NCBI GenBank assembly: GCA_031428675.1
Contig: JANOYC010000140.1
Coordinates: 1-15,602, forward strand
Source: JANOYC01 sp031428675
GTDB lineage: Bacteria; Actinomycetota; Actinomycetes; Actinomycetales; Microbacteriaceae
DNA: 15,602 nucleotides
Direction: 5' to 3'
Positions 7,276 through 14,871 of this stretch are shown piece after piece. The position numbers and the translations under genes are program-made. Each line of letters opens with the position of its first letter. Within the stretch, counting starts at the first letter, position 1. The notes below the pieces were generated by a model. The model ran no database searches and was not told the origin of the DNA. It saw nothing but the letters and a program-made list of their open reading frames with translations.

Positions 7276-7303
7276 AACTGCGCGGTGGTGAGGATGCGCG
7301 ACG

Positions 7304-8626
7304 CTACTGTGCCGCGAAAGCAGTGAACGCGTCGTCGTAGATCGCGAGGGCTTCGGCTACCTCGTCGGGCGTCACGATGCACGGCGGCACGACGTGGATG
7401 CGGTTGTCGGCAGCAAAAGGAAGCAGGCCCCGCTGCACCAACAGCTTCTTGAGCTCGCCGATGACCGCGGCAGACACGGGTTCGCGCGTCTCGCGGTCGG
7501 TGACGAGGTCGAGCGCCCAGAAAACGCCGACGCCGCGCACCTCCCCGATGACGGAGTGCCGTTCGGCGAGTTCAGCGAGCCCCGGTTCGAGGTGGTCGCG
7601 ACCGATCATCGCCGCGTTCTCGACCACGCCTTCTTCTGTCATCGCATCGATCGTGGCGTTGATCGACGCCATGGCGAGGGGGTGCCCCGAGTATGTCAGT
7701 CCGCCAGGGAAGACGCGGTCGTCAAAAGCACTGGCGATCCGTGGCGGGATGATCACCCCGCCAACGGGCACGTAACCGGAGTTGACGCCCTTCGCGAAGG
7801 TGATGAGGTCGGGTGTGAAGTCGTATCCCTGCCACGCGAACCACTGTCCGGTGCGACCGAAACCGGCCATAACCTCGTCGGTGATCACAAGCAGGTCATA
7901 GCGATCCGCGATCTTTCGCACTCCAGCGAGGTAGCCGGGCGGCGGCATGATCACCCCCGCCGTTCCGGGGATGGTCTCGATGAGGATCGCCGCGATCGTC
8001 GCCGGACCTTCGGCCTGGATGATTCGCTCGAGGTGGCGAAGCGCTCGCTCGCTCTCCTGCTCGACAGATGTCGACCAGAACTCCGAGCGATAGGCGAACG
8101 GCCCGAAGAAGTGCGCGTGGCCGCGGGCGAATTCGTTGGGCATGCGCCGCCAGTCGCCCGTCGCCACGATTGCAGCCCCGGTGTTGCCGTGGTAGGAGCG
8201 GTAGGTCGAGAGGATCTTGTCGCGCCCGGTCACCAGACGCGCCATCCGGATGGCATTCTCGTTGGCGTCGGCGCCACCGTTCGTGAAGAAGACCTTGGAG
8301 AATTCGGCGTTTCCGGCTACGTTCACGATGCGCTGCGCCGCTTCGCCCCGGGCGAGGTTTGCTGTGCCGGGCGCGATGGTCGTGAGCACGTCGGCTTGCG
8401 CCTTGATCGCGGCGACGACTTTCGGATGCTGGTGGCCGATATTGACGTTGACGAGCTGACTCGAGAAATCGAGATAGCTCGTGCCGTCGAAGCCCCACAG
8501 TCGCGCGCCCGCTCCGCCGGCGATCACCATCGGCGACAGAGTTGCTTGCGCCGACCAGGAATGGAAGACGTGGGCGCGATCGAGGTCGTACGCGCGCTGC
8601 CCGTCGGCGGGGTCAAGGTCGTGCAT
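7304..8626 (-). CDS. Class III (omega) aminotransferase, probable beta-alanine/beta-aminoisobutyrate:pyruvate type
   Basis: This is a PLP-dependent aminotransferase of 440 aa. Key features are the FFTNGGADANENAIR segment (113-127) for phosphate binding, YHG at 145-147, the ITDEVMAGFGRTG motif with D250 pairing to the pyridine nitrogen, Schiff-base K279 in FAKGVNSGY, and T311 in GLTYSGHP. Class III enzymes of this kind move amino groups from omega- or beta-amino acids to pyruvate or 2-oxoglutarate. As the last gene of the pyrimidine operon it most likely converts beta-alanine (from uracil) or beta-aminoisobutyrate (from thymine) to the semialdehyde; this substrate is inferred from context. Taurine or other omega-amino acids are alternatives. 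ATG at 8626 has GGAG six bases upstream; an upstream extension to 8677 would run through the hairpin and is rejected. Confidence 0.88.
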   Translation of the reverse strand: MHDLDPADGQRAYDLDRAHVFHSWSAQATLSPMVIAGGAGARLWGFDGTSYLDFSSQLVNVNIGHQHPKVVAAIKAQADVLTTIAPGTANLARGEAAQRIVNVAGNAEFSKVFFTNGGADANENAIRMARLVTGRDKILSTYRSYHGNTGAAIVATGDWRRMPNEFARGHAHFFGPFAYRSEFWSTSVEQESERALRHLERIIQAEGPATIAAILIETIPGTAGVIMPPPGYLAGVRKIADRYDLLVITDEVMAGFGRTGQWFAWQGYDFTPDLITFAKGVNSGYVPVGGVIIPPRIASAFDDRVFPGGLTYSGHPLAMASINATIDAMTEEGVVENAAMIGRDHLEPGLAELAERHSVIGEVRGVGVFWALDLVTDRETREPVSAAVIGELKKLLVQRGLLPFAADNRIHVVPPCIVTPDEVAEALAIYDDAFTAFAAQ

Positions 8627-8649
8627 GGCTAACTCCGTTGTCGATGAGT

Positions 8650-8678
8650 GGTGGGGCGGCGCGAGACGCCGCCCCACC
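8650..8678 (-). terminator. Intercistronic GC-rich hairpin between SBP and aminotransferase
   Basis: A perfect 12-base stem (8650-8661 with 8667-8678) and a five-base loop sits in the 58-base gap after the binding-protein stop. No U-tract follows it in the direction of transcription. The next 24 bases hold the ribosome site and start of the aminotransferase. It is therefore more likely a partial terminator or an RNA-stabilising stem that protects the 3' end of the binding-protein mRNA than a full stop. Such stems often keep binding-protein levels above those of downstream genes. Confidence 0.65.
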
Positions 8679-8684
8679 GGTGGA

Positions 8685-9836
8685 CTAGTTTCCGCCCTCG
8701 TTGAGGGTTACGTCGATCGGAGCGAAGCTCTCTCCCGTCACGTCGATCCCTTCGGCGATGAGCTCGTCGAGTGCTTTCTGGATCCACTCGTTCGTGAAGG
8801 CCTTGTCATCGGGTTCTGTCGTGATCACGGTCGAGCCTTCGAGGTTCTTGGCGGTGAGTGCTACCTCGACGGTCTGCGCCCACGCGTCCGCGTCCACGAT
8901 TCCGATGCCATCCGGCGACGGCCAGATGAGCTTGTTGACCTCGTTGGTCTGCCAGAGCTGGTGGCTCGCACCCAGCTGAGGTCCGGCAGCGAGCACAGTG
9001 TCTGCGGCTTCCTGGGGGAAGTCGCGCGCGAAGACCCAGCCCTTGACGATGGCCTTCAGGAACTTGACCGCTGTGTCCTGGTAGTCGGAGTCGCTCTCGA
9101 GTCGCTCGGTGTTCGCCCAGATCGCATCCTGCAGCATCGCCGTTCCCTCGTCGTTCCAATCGATCGTCGAGAAATCGTCGGCGGTGTACAACTCTCCAGT
9201 GTCGGGGTTGACCGTCTCGAGCACCTGCGCGTACTCGTTGTAGGTCATCGCCTGCGCGGCGTCGATGTCTCCGGCGAGCAGCGCGTTCATGTCGAAGTTC
9301 TGCTGCGCGAGCGTCACGTCGGTTGCCGGGTCGAGACCGGCGTTGGAGATGCCGGCGAAGAGCTCGAACTCGTTGCCGAAGCCCCAGTTGCCGACGACCT
9401 TTCCTTCGAGGTCTGCCGCCGTCTCGATGCCCGCGTCGGCGAACGAGACTTGGAGCGTTCCCGAGCGCTGGAAGATCTGGGCGATGTTGGTGATGCCGGC
9501 CCCGGCTTCACGCGAGGCGAGCGCCTTGGGCACCCACGCGACAGCGAAGTCGACCTGGCCGTCGGCGAGCACGGTCTGTGGCACGATGTCGACGCCACCC
9601 TCGATGATCTCCACTTCGAGTCCCTCGTCTTCGAAGTAGCCCTCGGCCTCGGCCGCGTAGATTCCGGCGAACTGGGCTTGGGTGAACCACTGCAGTTGCA
9701 GCTTGACGGGTGTGAGGCCGCCGTCGTTCGTGGGCGCTGGCTCCGAATCTGATCCGGCGCTGCAACCGGACAGAACGAGAACAACGGATGCTGCGGCGGC
9801 CGTGATGGCCAGGATGGCGCGATGCGAGCGTTTCAT
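8685..9836 (-). CDS. NMT1/THI5-like ABC transporter substrate-binding lipoprotein
   Basis: This 383-aa extracellular solute-binding protein starts MKRSHRAIL, followed by a hydrophobic signal segment and a lipobox LSGC with the lipidated cysteine at C25. A Ser/Glu/Pro/Thr linker follows. The mature part begins with the family motif PVKLQLQWFTQAQFAGIYAA, then EAEGYFEDEGLEVEI and GQVDFAVAW. This matches NMT1/THI5-type binding proteins, whose known ligands include thiamine pyrimidine precursors (HMP, formylaminopyrimidine), riboflavin and sulfonates. In this operon a pyrimidine, dihydropyrimidine or ureido compound is the likely ligand, which is inference. ATG at 9836 has an ideal AAGGAGG site. 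It follows the second permease after a 108-base gap with no recognisable promoter or terminator. Confidence 0.9.
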   Translation of the reverse strand: MKRSHRAILAITAAAASVVLVLSGCSAGSDSEPAPTNDGGLTPVKLQLQWFTQAQFAGIYAAEAEGYFEDEGLEVEIIEGGVDIVPQTVLADGQVDFAVAWVPKALASREAGAGITNIAQIFQRSGTLQVSFADAGIETAADLEGKVVGNWGFGNEFELFAGISNAGLDPATDVTLAQQNFDMNALLAGDIDAAQAMTYNEYAQVLETVNPDTGELYTADDFSTIDWNDEGTAMLQDAIWANTERLESDSDYQDTAVKFLKAIVKGWVFARDFPQEAADTVLAAGPQLGASHQLWQTNEVNKLIWPSPDGIGIVDADAWAQTVEVALTAKNLEGSTVITTEPDDKAFTNEWIQKALDELIAEGIDVTGESFAPIDVTLNEGGN

Positions 9837-9944
9837 GGATCCTCCTTGTGGGTGGTGCCTCTGATGTGATGCCTGTGCGGATACTGCGGGTGGAGCTGCC
9901 ATCCCGTAGTGGGCGGGAGGACGGAGCGGGGCTGCGGTCGTCGG

Positions 9945-10700
9945 TTATCTCCGACGGTTGGTCGCCGCCTCGATAGCCAGGGTGATGCCGTAGAAGATGA
10001 GCCCGAGCACGATCGCGCCGACGACGTATGCCCACGCCCTCGGGTATGCGCTATTCGCGGCGGCCGAGGTGATGCGAGAACCCAGCCCGTTCTGCAACCC
10101 CCCGAAGTACTCCGCGACGATGGCGGAGATCACCGCGAGCGATGACGCGACGTTGAGACCGGTCATCACGAACGGGAGCGCTCCGGGGAGAGTCACATGG
10201 CGCGTGAGTTGCCCATTGGTCGCCGCGTAGGACCGCATGAGATCGCGGTGCACCGGCCGCACCTGGCGAAGCCCTCTGAGTGCGTTCACGAATACGGGAA
10301 CAAAGACCACGATCGCGACGACCACGCGGCGCGGAGACTCACTCGTGGCTCCGAACATGCTCGTCAGCACGGGAGCGAGGGCGACGATCGGTACCACAGC
10401 GATCGCCGCCACGATCGGCGCGATGAGATGGTCGATCGCCGGGATGCGCGACGCGAGGAGCGCGAAGGTGACCGCGATAGCCGCGCCGGCAACCAGCCCG
10501 ATGAGCGCATTGGAGCCGGTCGCCGCCATCGCGGAGAGCAATGCCGGCGCTACCATCGCGAGTTGAGCGCCGATTGCCGTCGGCGCTGGCAGCAGGTAGG
10601 GCTGGATATCGGCAACGATGACGAGCGCTTCCCACAGCACAAGGGCCGCCAGCCCGAGGAGGACGGGCGGAATGACCCGGCGCACGATCATCGCGTTCAC
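9945..10700 (-). CDS. ABC transporter permease (SsuC/TauC/ThiX-like), subunit 1
   Basis: This is an inner-membrane permease of 251 aa in the binding-protein-dependent transport family. About six hydrophobic segments can be seen, near residues 9-30, 60-83, 92-112, 126-142, 176-198 and 222-245. The cytoplasmic EAA coupling loop, which contacts the ATPase, lies at about 154-176 (RSYAATNGQLTRHVTLPGALP region). The start is either GTG at 10700, overlapping the ATPase stop by four bases (GTGA), or ATG at 10691, which has GGTGA five bases upstream. It pairs with the other permease in the operon, so the pore is probably a heterodimer. The stop is TAA at 9945-9947. Confidence 0.9.
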   Translation of the reverse strand: MNAMIVRRVIPPVLLGLAALVLWEALVIVADIQPYLLPAPTAIGAQLAMVAPALLSAMAATGSNALIGLVAGAAIAVTFALLASRIPAIDHLIAPIVAAIAVVPIVALAPVLTSMFGATSESPRRVVVAIVVFVPVFVNALRGLRQVRPVHRDLMRSYAATNGQLTRHVTLPGALPFVMTGLNVASSLAVISAIVAEYFGGLQNGLGSRITSAAANSAYPRAWAYVVGAIVLGLIFYGITLAIEAATNRRR

Positions 10701-11524
10701 CGGTGGTCCACTCCGCGGCTCGCGCTGTGCGGCGCAGGCGTTCCGTGCAGCGCTTCTCGCACAATTGTGACTTTCTCGAAGAAGTGCGCATCCTCCCGCA
10801 GCCGCTCGCCTCGATTGCTTCCGAGATCGACATCGACGATGGTCTGGATGCGACCGGGTCGCGGCGACATGACAACCACACGGTTTGAGAGGAACACCGC
10901 CTCGGGAATCGAATGCGTGACGAAGACGACCGCCGCTGCGCTCTCGTCGGCAATCCGCACGAGCTCCGACTGCATGTACTCGCGGGTCATTTCGTCGAGT
11001 GCACCGAAGGGTTCGTCCATGAGAAGGAGGCGGGGGCTTTCAGCGAGCGCCCTGGCGATGGCGACGCGCTGCTGCATGCCTCCCGACAGTTGGTCGGGAT
11101 AGCTGGAGGCGAACGACGATAGTCCGACCAGTTCCACCAGCTCGCTGACCCGCGCGCGCCGTGCCGGGCGCGTCATCCCGTGCAATTGCAACGGCAGCTC
11201 GATATTGGCAGCGACGGTCCGCCACGGCAGGAGGCCAGCACTCTGGAAGGCGATGCCGTAGTCCTGGTCTCTCCGGGCACCGGAGGCCGATTTGCCGAAA
11301 ACGCTGACCTCGCCCGAGGTGGGGCTGTCGAGGTCGGCGATGATTCGGAGCAGCGTCGACTTGCCGCATCCGGATGGACCGATGAGCGATACGAACTCTC
11401 CCGCGTGCACGGAAAGGCTCACGTCGAGCAGTGCGGTGACATCGTCGCCGCGGCGGCTCGGGAAGGTCTTGGTGACCCCGCGCACATCGACGGCGGGGAC
11501 TGAGGCCGTCGTTGCGTTTGTCAC
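10697..11524 (-). CDS. ABC transporter ATP-binding protein (SsuB/TauB/ThiZ-like)
   Basis: This is the energy-coupling ATPase of the importer, 275 aa. It has Walker A GPSGCGKST (49-57), the Q-loop with Q94 in FQSAGLLPWRT, the signature LSGGMQQR (146-153), Walker B LLLMD-E (D170, E171) and the switch H204 in VTHS. The FQSAGLLPW and GALDEMTRE motifs are those of the nitrate/sulfonate/taurine/thiamine-precursor ATPases. The GTG start at 11524 overlaps the TGA of the upstream permease as GTGA. The frame stays open back to 12175, but that extension is an Arg-rich antisense-like stretch inside the permease gene and is not coding. A C-terminal tail of about 30 residues follows the ATPase core. Confidence 0.95.
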   Translation of the reverse strand: MTNATTASVPAVDVRGVTKTFPSRRGDDVTALLDVSLSVHAGEFVSLIGPSGCGKSTLLRIIADLDSPTSGEVSVFGKSASGARRDQDYGIAFQSAGLLPWRTVAANIELPLQLHGMTRPARRARVSELVELVGLSSFASSYPDQLSGGMQQRVAIARALAESPRLLLMDEPFGALDEMTREYMQSELVRIADESAAAVVFVTHSIPEAVFLSNRVVVMSPRPGRIQTIVDVDLGSNRGERLREDAHFFEKVTIVREALHGTPAPHSASRGVDHR

Positions 11525-12390
11525 GCCGCCACCTCGTTGCGTCGAAAGCGGCCGAGCGTGGCGCCGAACGCCGCGACGATTCCCGCCGCGACCAAGCCCA
11601 TCACGACAGCGCCGGCGATCGGGGACCACGCCTTCGCTGGATCGGCCGATCCCGATTGCGCGTATTCGATGATGAGCCGGCCGATTCCCCCTTTCGCTCC
11701 GGTCGATACCTCCGCAACGACTGTGCCGATGATCGCGCTGGCGGCGCCGAGCCGCACCGCGGGCAGCAGGTACGGCACGCTGGACGGCAGTCGCAAGAAG
11801 ACCAGGGTCTTCCACCAGCCGACGGCGTAACTGTGCATGAGTTCGGTGTGAATGGTGTCGGGGGACGACAGTCCGCGGAGCGCGCCGACCGCCACGGGGA
11901 AGAACGCGAGGTAGCTCGCGATGACTGCGACCGACATCCAGCGCTCCCAGGTGAGGTCGCCGAGCTGCAACCGACCGCCCCAGCTCACGACGAGCGGGGC
12001 GAGTGCGATAAGGGGCACTGTTTGGCTGAGGATGAGCCACGGCAGTACCGCCGATCGCGCGATCCGAAAGCGCAGCATGACGAGCGCCAGCGCGACTCCA
12101 ACGCCACTTCCGAGCACGAGTCCCATGGATGCTGTGCCCAGACTCGACAGCGCGGCCGTAGAGACGGCGAGCCACACCGCCGGGGAGCCCGGCGCCGAGT
12201 TCACCGGTTGGAACGCGCGCGCGACCATGTCGGCGATGTGCGGCATCGCGGAATCAGTCGTGCGCGGCAGCAACTGCAGCCCAGCTACGTCGAAACCGCC
12301 GACCGGGCCGAATGCCTTGTAGCCCTCCCACAGCAGGCCGAGCGCGACTACTCCGACCACGCCCCAGCCCAATGCGCCCCACCGCCTCAT
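11521..12390 (-). CDS. ABC transporter permease (SsuC/TauC/ThiX-like), subunit 2
   Basis: This is the second permease of the importer, 289 aa. The first membrane segment is near residues 8-26. An unusually long external loop (about 27-72) follows, then further membrane segments near 75-106, 115-136, 152-172, 206-228 and 255-280. The EAA coupling loop is at about 185-206 (HSYAVGWWKTLVFLRLPSSVP). It is clearly different in sequence from the 251-aa permease, pointing to a heterodimeric channel, whereas most relatives such as TauC and SsuC have one permease gene. ATG at 12390 overlaps the stop of the LLM gene (ATGA, 12387-12390), and its own TGA overlaps the ATPase GTG. Confidence 0.9.
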   Translation of the reverse strand: MRRWGALGWGVVGVVALGLLWEGYKAFGPVGGFDVAGLQLLPRTTDSAMPHIADMVARAFQPVNSAPGSPAVWLAVSTAALSSLGTASMGLVLGSGVGVALALVMLRFRIARSAVLPWLILSQTVPLIALAPLVVSWGGRLQLGDLTWERWMSVAVIASYLAFFPVAVGALRGLSSPDTIHTELMHSYAVGWWKTLVFLRLPSSVPYLLPAVRLGAASAIIGTVVAEVSTGAKGGIGRLIIEYAQSGSADPAKAWSPIAGAVVMGLVAAGIVAAFGATLGRFRRNEVAA

Positions 12391-13403
12391 GCCTTGGCCA
12401 CGATGACGTCACGCAGCGCGGGGATGACCGTCTCCCCGTAGACGCGGAGGGTCTCTTCCTTATTGTCGTGCTGCAGGTAGCCAGCGAACTGGTCGACTCC
12501 CAGTTGCTTCAACTGGGTGAGTTTCTCGATGTGGTCATCGGCGCTACCGAGCACGCAGAACCGGTCGACGATGTCGTCGGGGACGAACGTGGTGTGCGAG
12601 TTCCCGGCGCGGCCGTGCTCGTTGTAGTCATATTCTTGGCGCCCGGCGATGTAATCGGTGAGGGCCTGCGGAACCGCGCCATCCGAGCCGTATTTGCTGA
12701 CGATGTCGGCGACATGGTTGCCGACCATTCCGCCGAACCACCTGGTCTGGTCACGCATGTGCTGCCAGTCGTCGCCGATGTACATCGGCGCCGCGACGCA
12801 GAACCTGATTGCCATCGGATCGCGGCCGGCGTTGTCTGCGGCATCCCGCACCGTCGTGATCATCCACGCGGCGATATCGAGATCGGCCAATTGCAGGATG
12901 AAGCCGTCGCCGACTTCTCCGGTGAGCTTGAGCGCGAGCGGGCCGTAGGCGGCGACCCAGATATCCAGTTGAGAGCCGCGACTCCACGGAAACCGCAGTT
13001 CGGCGCCGTTGTATTCGACGGATCGCGAGTTCGCGAGCTCCCGGATGACGTGGATCGACTCACGAAGGGTGCGCAGCGTGGTCGGAGCGCCATTCGTCAC
13101 CCGCACGGCAGAGTCACCGCGACCGATGCCGCAGATCGTACGGTTGCCGTACATCTCATTGAGCGTCGCGAAGATCGAAGCAGTAACCGTCCAATCTCTC
13201 GTGGCCGGATTCGTGACCATCGGGCCGACGGTCACGCGGTTCGTCTCGGCGAGGATCTGGCTGTAGATCACGTACGGCTCCTGCCACAGCAGGTGCGAAT
13301 CGAACGTCCACACGTGGCTGAACCCAAACTGCTCGGCAAGTTTCGCCAGATGCACGGTGCGGGATGCGGGAGGGTTGGTCTGCAGAACAACGCCGAAGTC
13401 CAT
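12387..13403 (-). CDS. LLM-class flavin/F420-dependent oxidoreductase (TIGR03842-like)
   Basis: This 338-aa protein belongs to the luciferase-like monooxygenase TIM-barrel family. The start MDFGVVLQTNPP, the WTFDSHLLWQEPY segment, VGPMVTNPATRDWTV and GIGRGDSAVR resemble the TIGR03842 (CPS_4043) group annotated as F420-dependent oxidoreductases, which I recall as encoded near dihydropyrimidinase genes. Whether it uses FMN or F420 cannot be read from the sequence. It is not evidently RutA, the flavin enzyme that opens uracil oxidatively. It starts 19 bases after the dihydropyrimidinase stop with a weak ribosome site, and overlaps the next permease by four bases. In this operon it is a candidate for the ring reduction or oxidation that feeds dihydropyrimidinase; this role is inference. 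Confidence 0.88.
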   Translation of the reverse strand: MDFGVVLQTNPPASRTVHLAKLAEQFGFSHVWTFDSHLLWQEPYVIYSQILAETNRVTVGPMVTNPATRDWTVTASIFATLNEMYGNRTICGIGRGDSAVRVTNGAPTTLRTLRESIHVIRELANSRSVEYNGAELRFPWSRGSQLDIWVAAYGPLALKLTGEVGDGFILQLADLDIAAWMITTVRDAADNAGRDPMAIRFCVAAPMYIGDDWQHMRDQTRWFGGMVGNHVADIVSKYGSDGAVPQALTDYIAGRQEYDYNEHGRAGNSHTTFVPDDIVDRFCVLGSADDHIEKLTQLKQLGVDQFAGYLQHDNKEETLRVYGETVIPALRDVIVAKA

Positions 13404-13422
13404 GGCTGTGTCGATTCTCGTG

Positions 13423-14871
13423 TCAGATGAGGTACTGCGAGAGGCCGCGCTTGAGATAGGCCCCGTCGCCCTTGGCGCCGAGGTACTCGTCGTTCGCGAT
13501 GACGACCTTTCCCTTCGACAGCACCGTGTCGATGTGGCCGTCGATCTCGAAGCCCTCCCACGCGGAGTGGTCCATGTTCATGTGGTGCTTCTTGCCGGTC
13601 GGCTGCCCATTGTCATCGACGTCATAGCCGATGGAGGTGTGCCCGTTCGGGTCGTAGATGACGATGTCACCGTCGGCGCCCGGCTGGATGACGCCCTTCT
13701 TGCCATAGAGGCCGAACATCCGGGCCGGGGTGGTCGAGGTGATCTCAACCCATCGCTCGAGGGTGATCTGGCCATCGACCACACCCTGGTAGAGCAGGTC
13801 CATGCGGTGTTCGATGGAGCCGATACCGTTGGGAATCTTGGAGAAGTTGCCGAGGCCCAAGTCTTTCTGGCCCTTCATGCAGAAGGGACAGTGGTCGGTC
13901 GACACCATCTGCAGGTCGTTGGTGCGAAGGCTCTGCCACATGTGCGATTGGTGGCCCTCCTCGCGAGAGCGCAACGGGGTCGAGCACACCCACTTGGCAC
14001 CTTCGAAGCCGGGCGCGCCCAACTGCTCCTCGAGCGACAAGTAAAGGTACTGCGGGCAGGTCTCACCGAATACGTTCTGACCGACGTCGCGCGCGGCAGC
14101 GAGCTGTTCTACCGCTTGCTTGGCGCTCACGTGCACAACGTAGAGCGGTGCGCCGGTGAGATTCGCGAGCATGATCGCGCGGTGGGTGGCCTCTTCCTCC
14201 ATCTGCCAAGCGCGAGCGACCCCGTGGTAGTACGGATCGGTCTTTCCCTGTGCAAGCAGTTGCTCGACAAGCACGTCGATCGCGGGACCGTTCTCGGCGT
14301 GCATCATCGTCATCATGCCGGTCTCGGCAGACTTCTGCATCGCTCGCAGAATCTGCGCGTCATCCGAGTAGAAAACGCCGGGGTATGCCATGAAGAGTTT
14401 GAAGCTCGACACTCCCTCGCCAACCAGCCCGTCCATGGCCTGCAACGAATCCTTGTTGATGTCGCCGATGATCTGATGGAAGCCGTAGTCGATGGCGCAG
14501 TTGCCCGCTGCTTTCTCGTGCCACGCGGCCAGCCCATCCATCACCCGTTGACCGTAGCTCTGCACGGCGAAGTCAATAATCGTGGTGGTACCGCCCCATG
14601 CCGCAGCGCGGGTGCCCGTTTCGAACGTGTCGGATGCCGCCGTTCCGCCGAAAGGCAGCTCCATGTGGGTGTGTGCGTCGATGCCCCCCGGAATCACGTA
14701 TTTTCCGGTCGCGTCGATCACCCGATCGACCGAACGAGTGAGGTCACTGCCGAGCAGTTGCGAGCCCGGAGTGAGCACCGCCACGATGGTCTGGCCGTCG
14801 ATCAGAACATCCGCGAGAGCGCGACCGGTGGCCGAGACGACGGTGCCGCCGGTGATAAGCGTCGTTGTCAT
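13423..14871 (-). CDS. hydA: Dihydropyrimidinase / D-hydantoinase
   Basis: This 482-aa cyclic amidohydrolase opens 5,6-dihydrouracil or dihydrothymine to N-carbamoyl-beta-amino acids, the second step of reductive pyrimidine catabolism (also called PydB). Members also hydrolyse 5-substituted hydantoins. All binuclear metal ligands are visible: H67 and H69 in DAHTHME, the carboxylated K158 in SSFKLFMAY, H191 in MMHAEN, H247 in VVHVS and D326 in STDHCPF. Y163 fits the conserved substrate-contacting tyrosine. The length is typical. ATG at 14871 overlaps the beta-ureidopropionase stop by one base (TGATG), so the two enzymes of consecutive steps are translationally coupled. The stop is TGA at 13423-13425. 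Confidence 0.95.
   Translation of the reverse strand: MTTTLITGGTVVSATGRALADVLIDGQTIVAVLTPGSQLLGSDLTRSVDRVIDATGKYVIPGGIDAHTHMELPFGGTAASDTFETGTRAAAWGGTTTIIDFAVQSYGQRVMDGLAAWHEKAAGNCAIDYGFHQIIGDINKDSLQAMDGLVGEGVSSFKLFMAYPGVFYSDDAQILRAMQKSAETGMMTMMHAENGPAIDVLVEQLLAQGKTDPYYHGVARAWQMEEEATHRAIMLANLTGAPLYVVHVSAKQAVEQLAAARDVGQNVFGETCPQYLYLSLEEQLGAPGFEGAKWVCSTPLRSREEGHQSHMWQSLRTNDLQMVSTDHCPFCMKGQKDLGLGNFSKIPNGIGSIEHRMDLLYQGVVDGQITLERWVEITSTTPARMFGLYGKKGVIQPGADGDIVIYDPNGHTSIGYDVDDNGQPTGKKHHMNMDHSAWEGFEIDGHIDTVLSKGKVVIANDEYLGAKGDGAYLKRGLSQYLI

Noticed and set aside
7236..7382. Longer DUF177 protein starting at 7382
   Set aside because: The extra 49 residues are Arg-rich, overlap the aminotransferase C-terminus and cross the -10 element; the family N-terminus fits the GTG at 7235.
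11525..12175. N-terminal extension of the ABC ATPase by 217 codons
   Set aside because: It overlaps the well-supported permease gene in another frame and is Arg-rich; the GTG at 11524 gives the normal ATPase length and a standard GTGA overlap.
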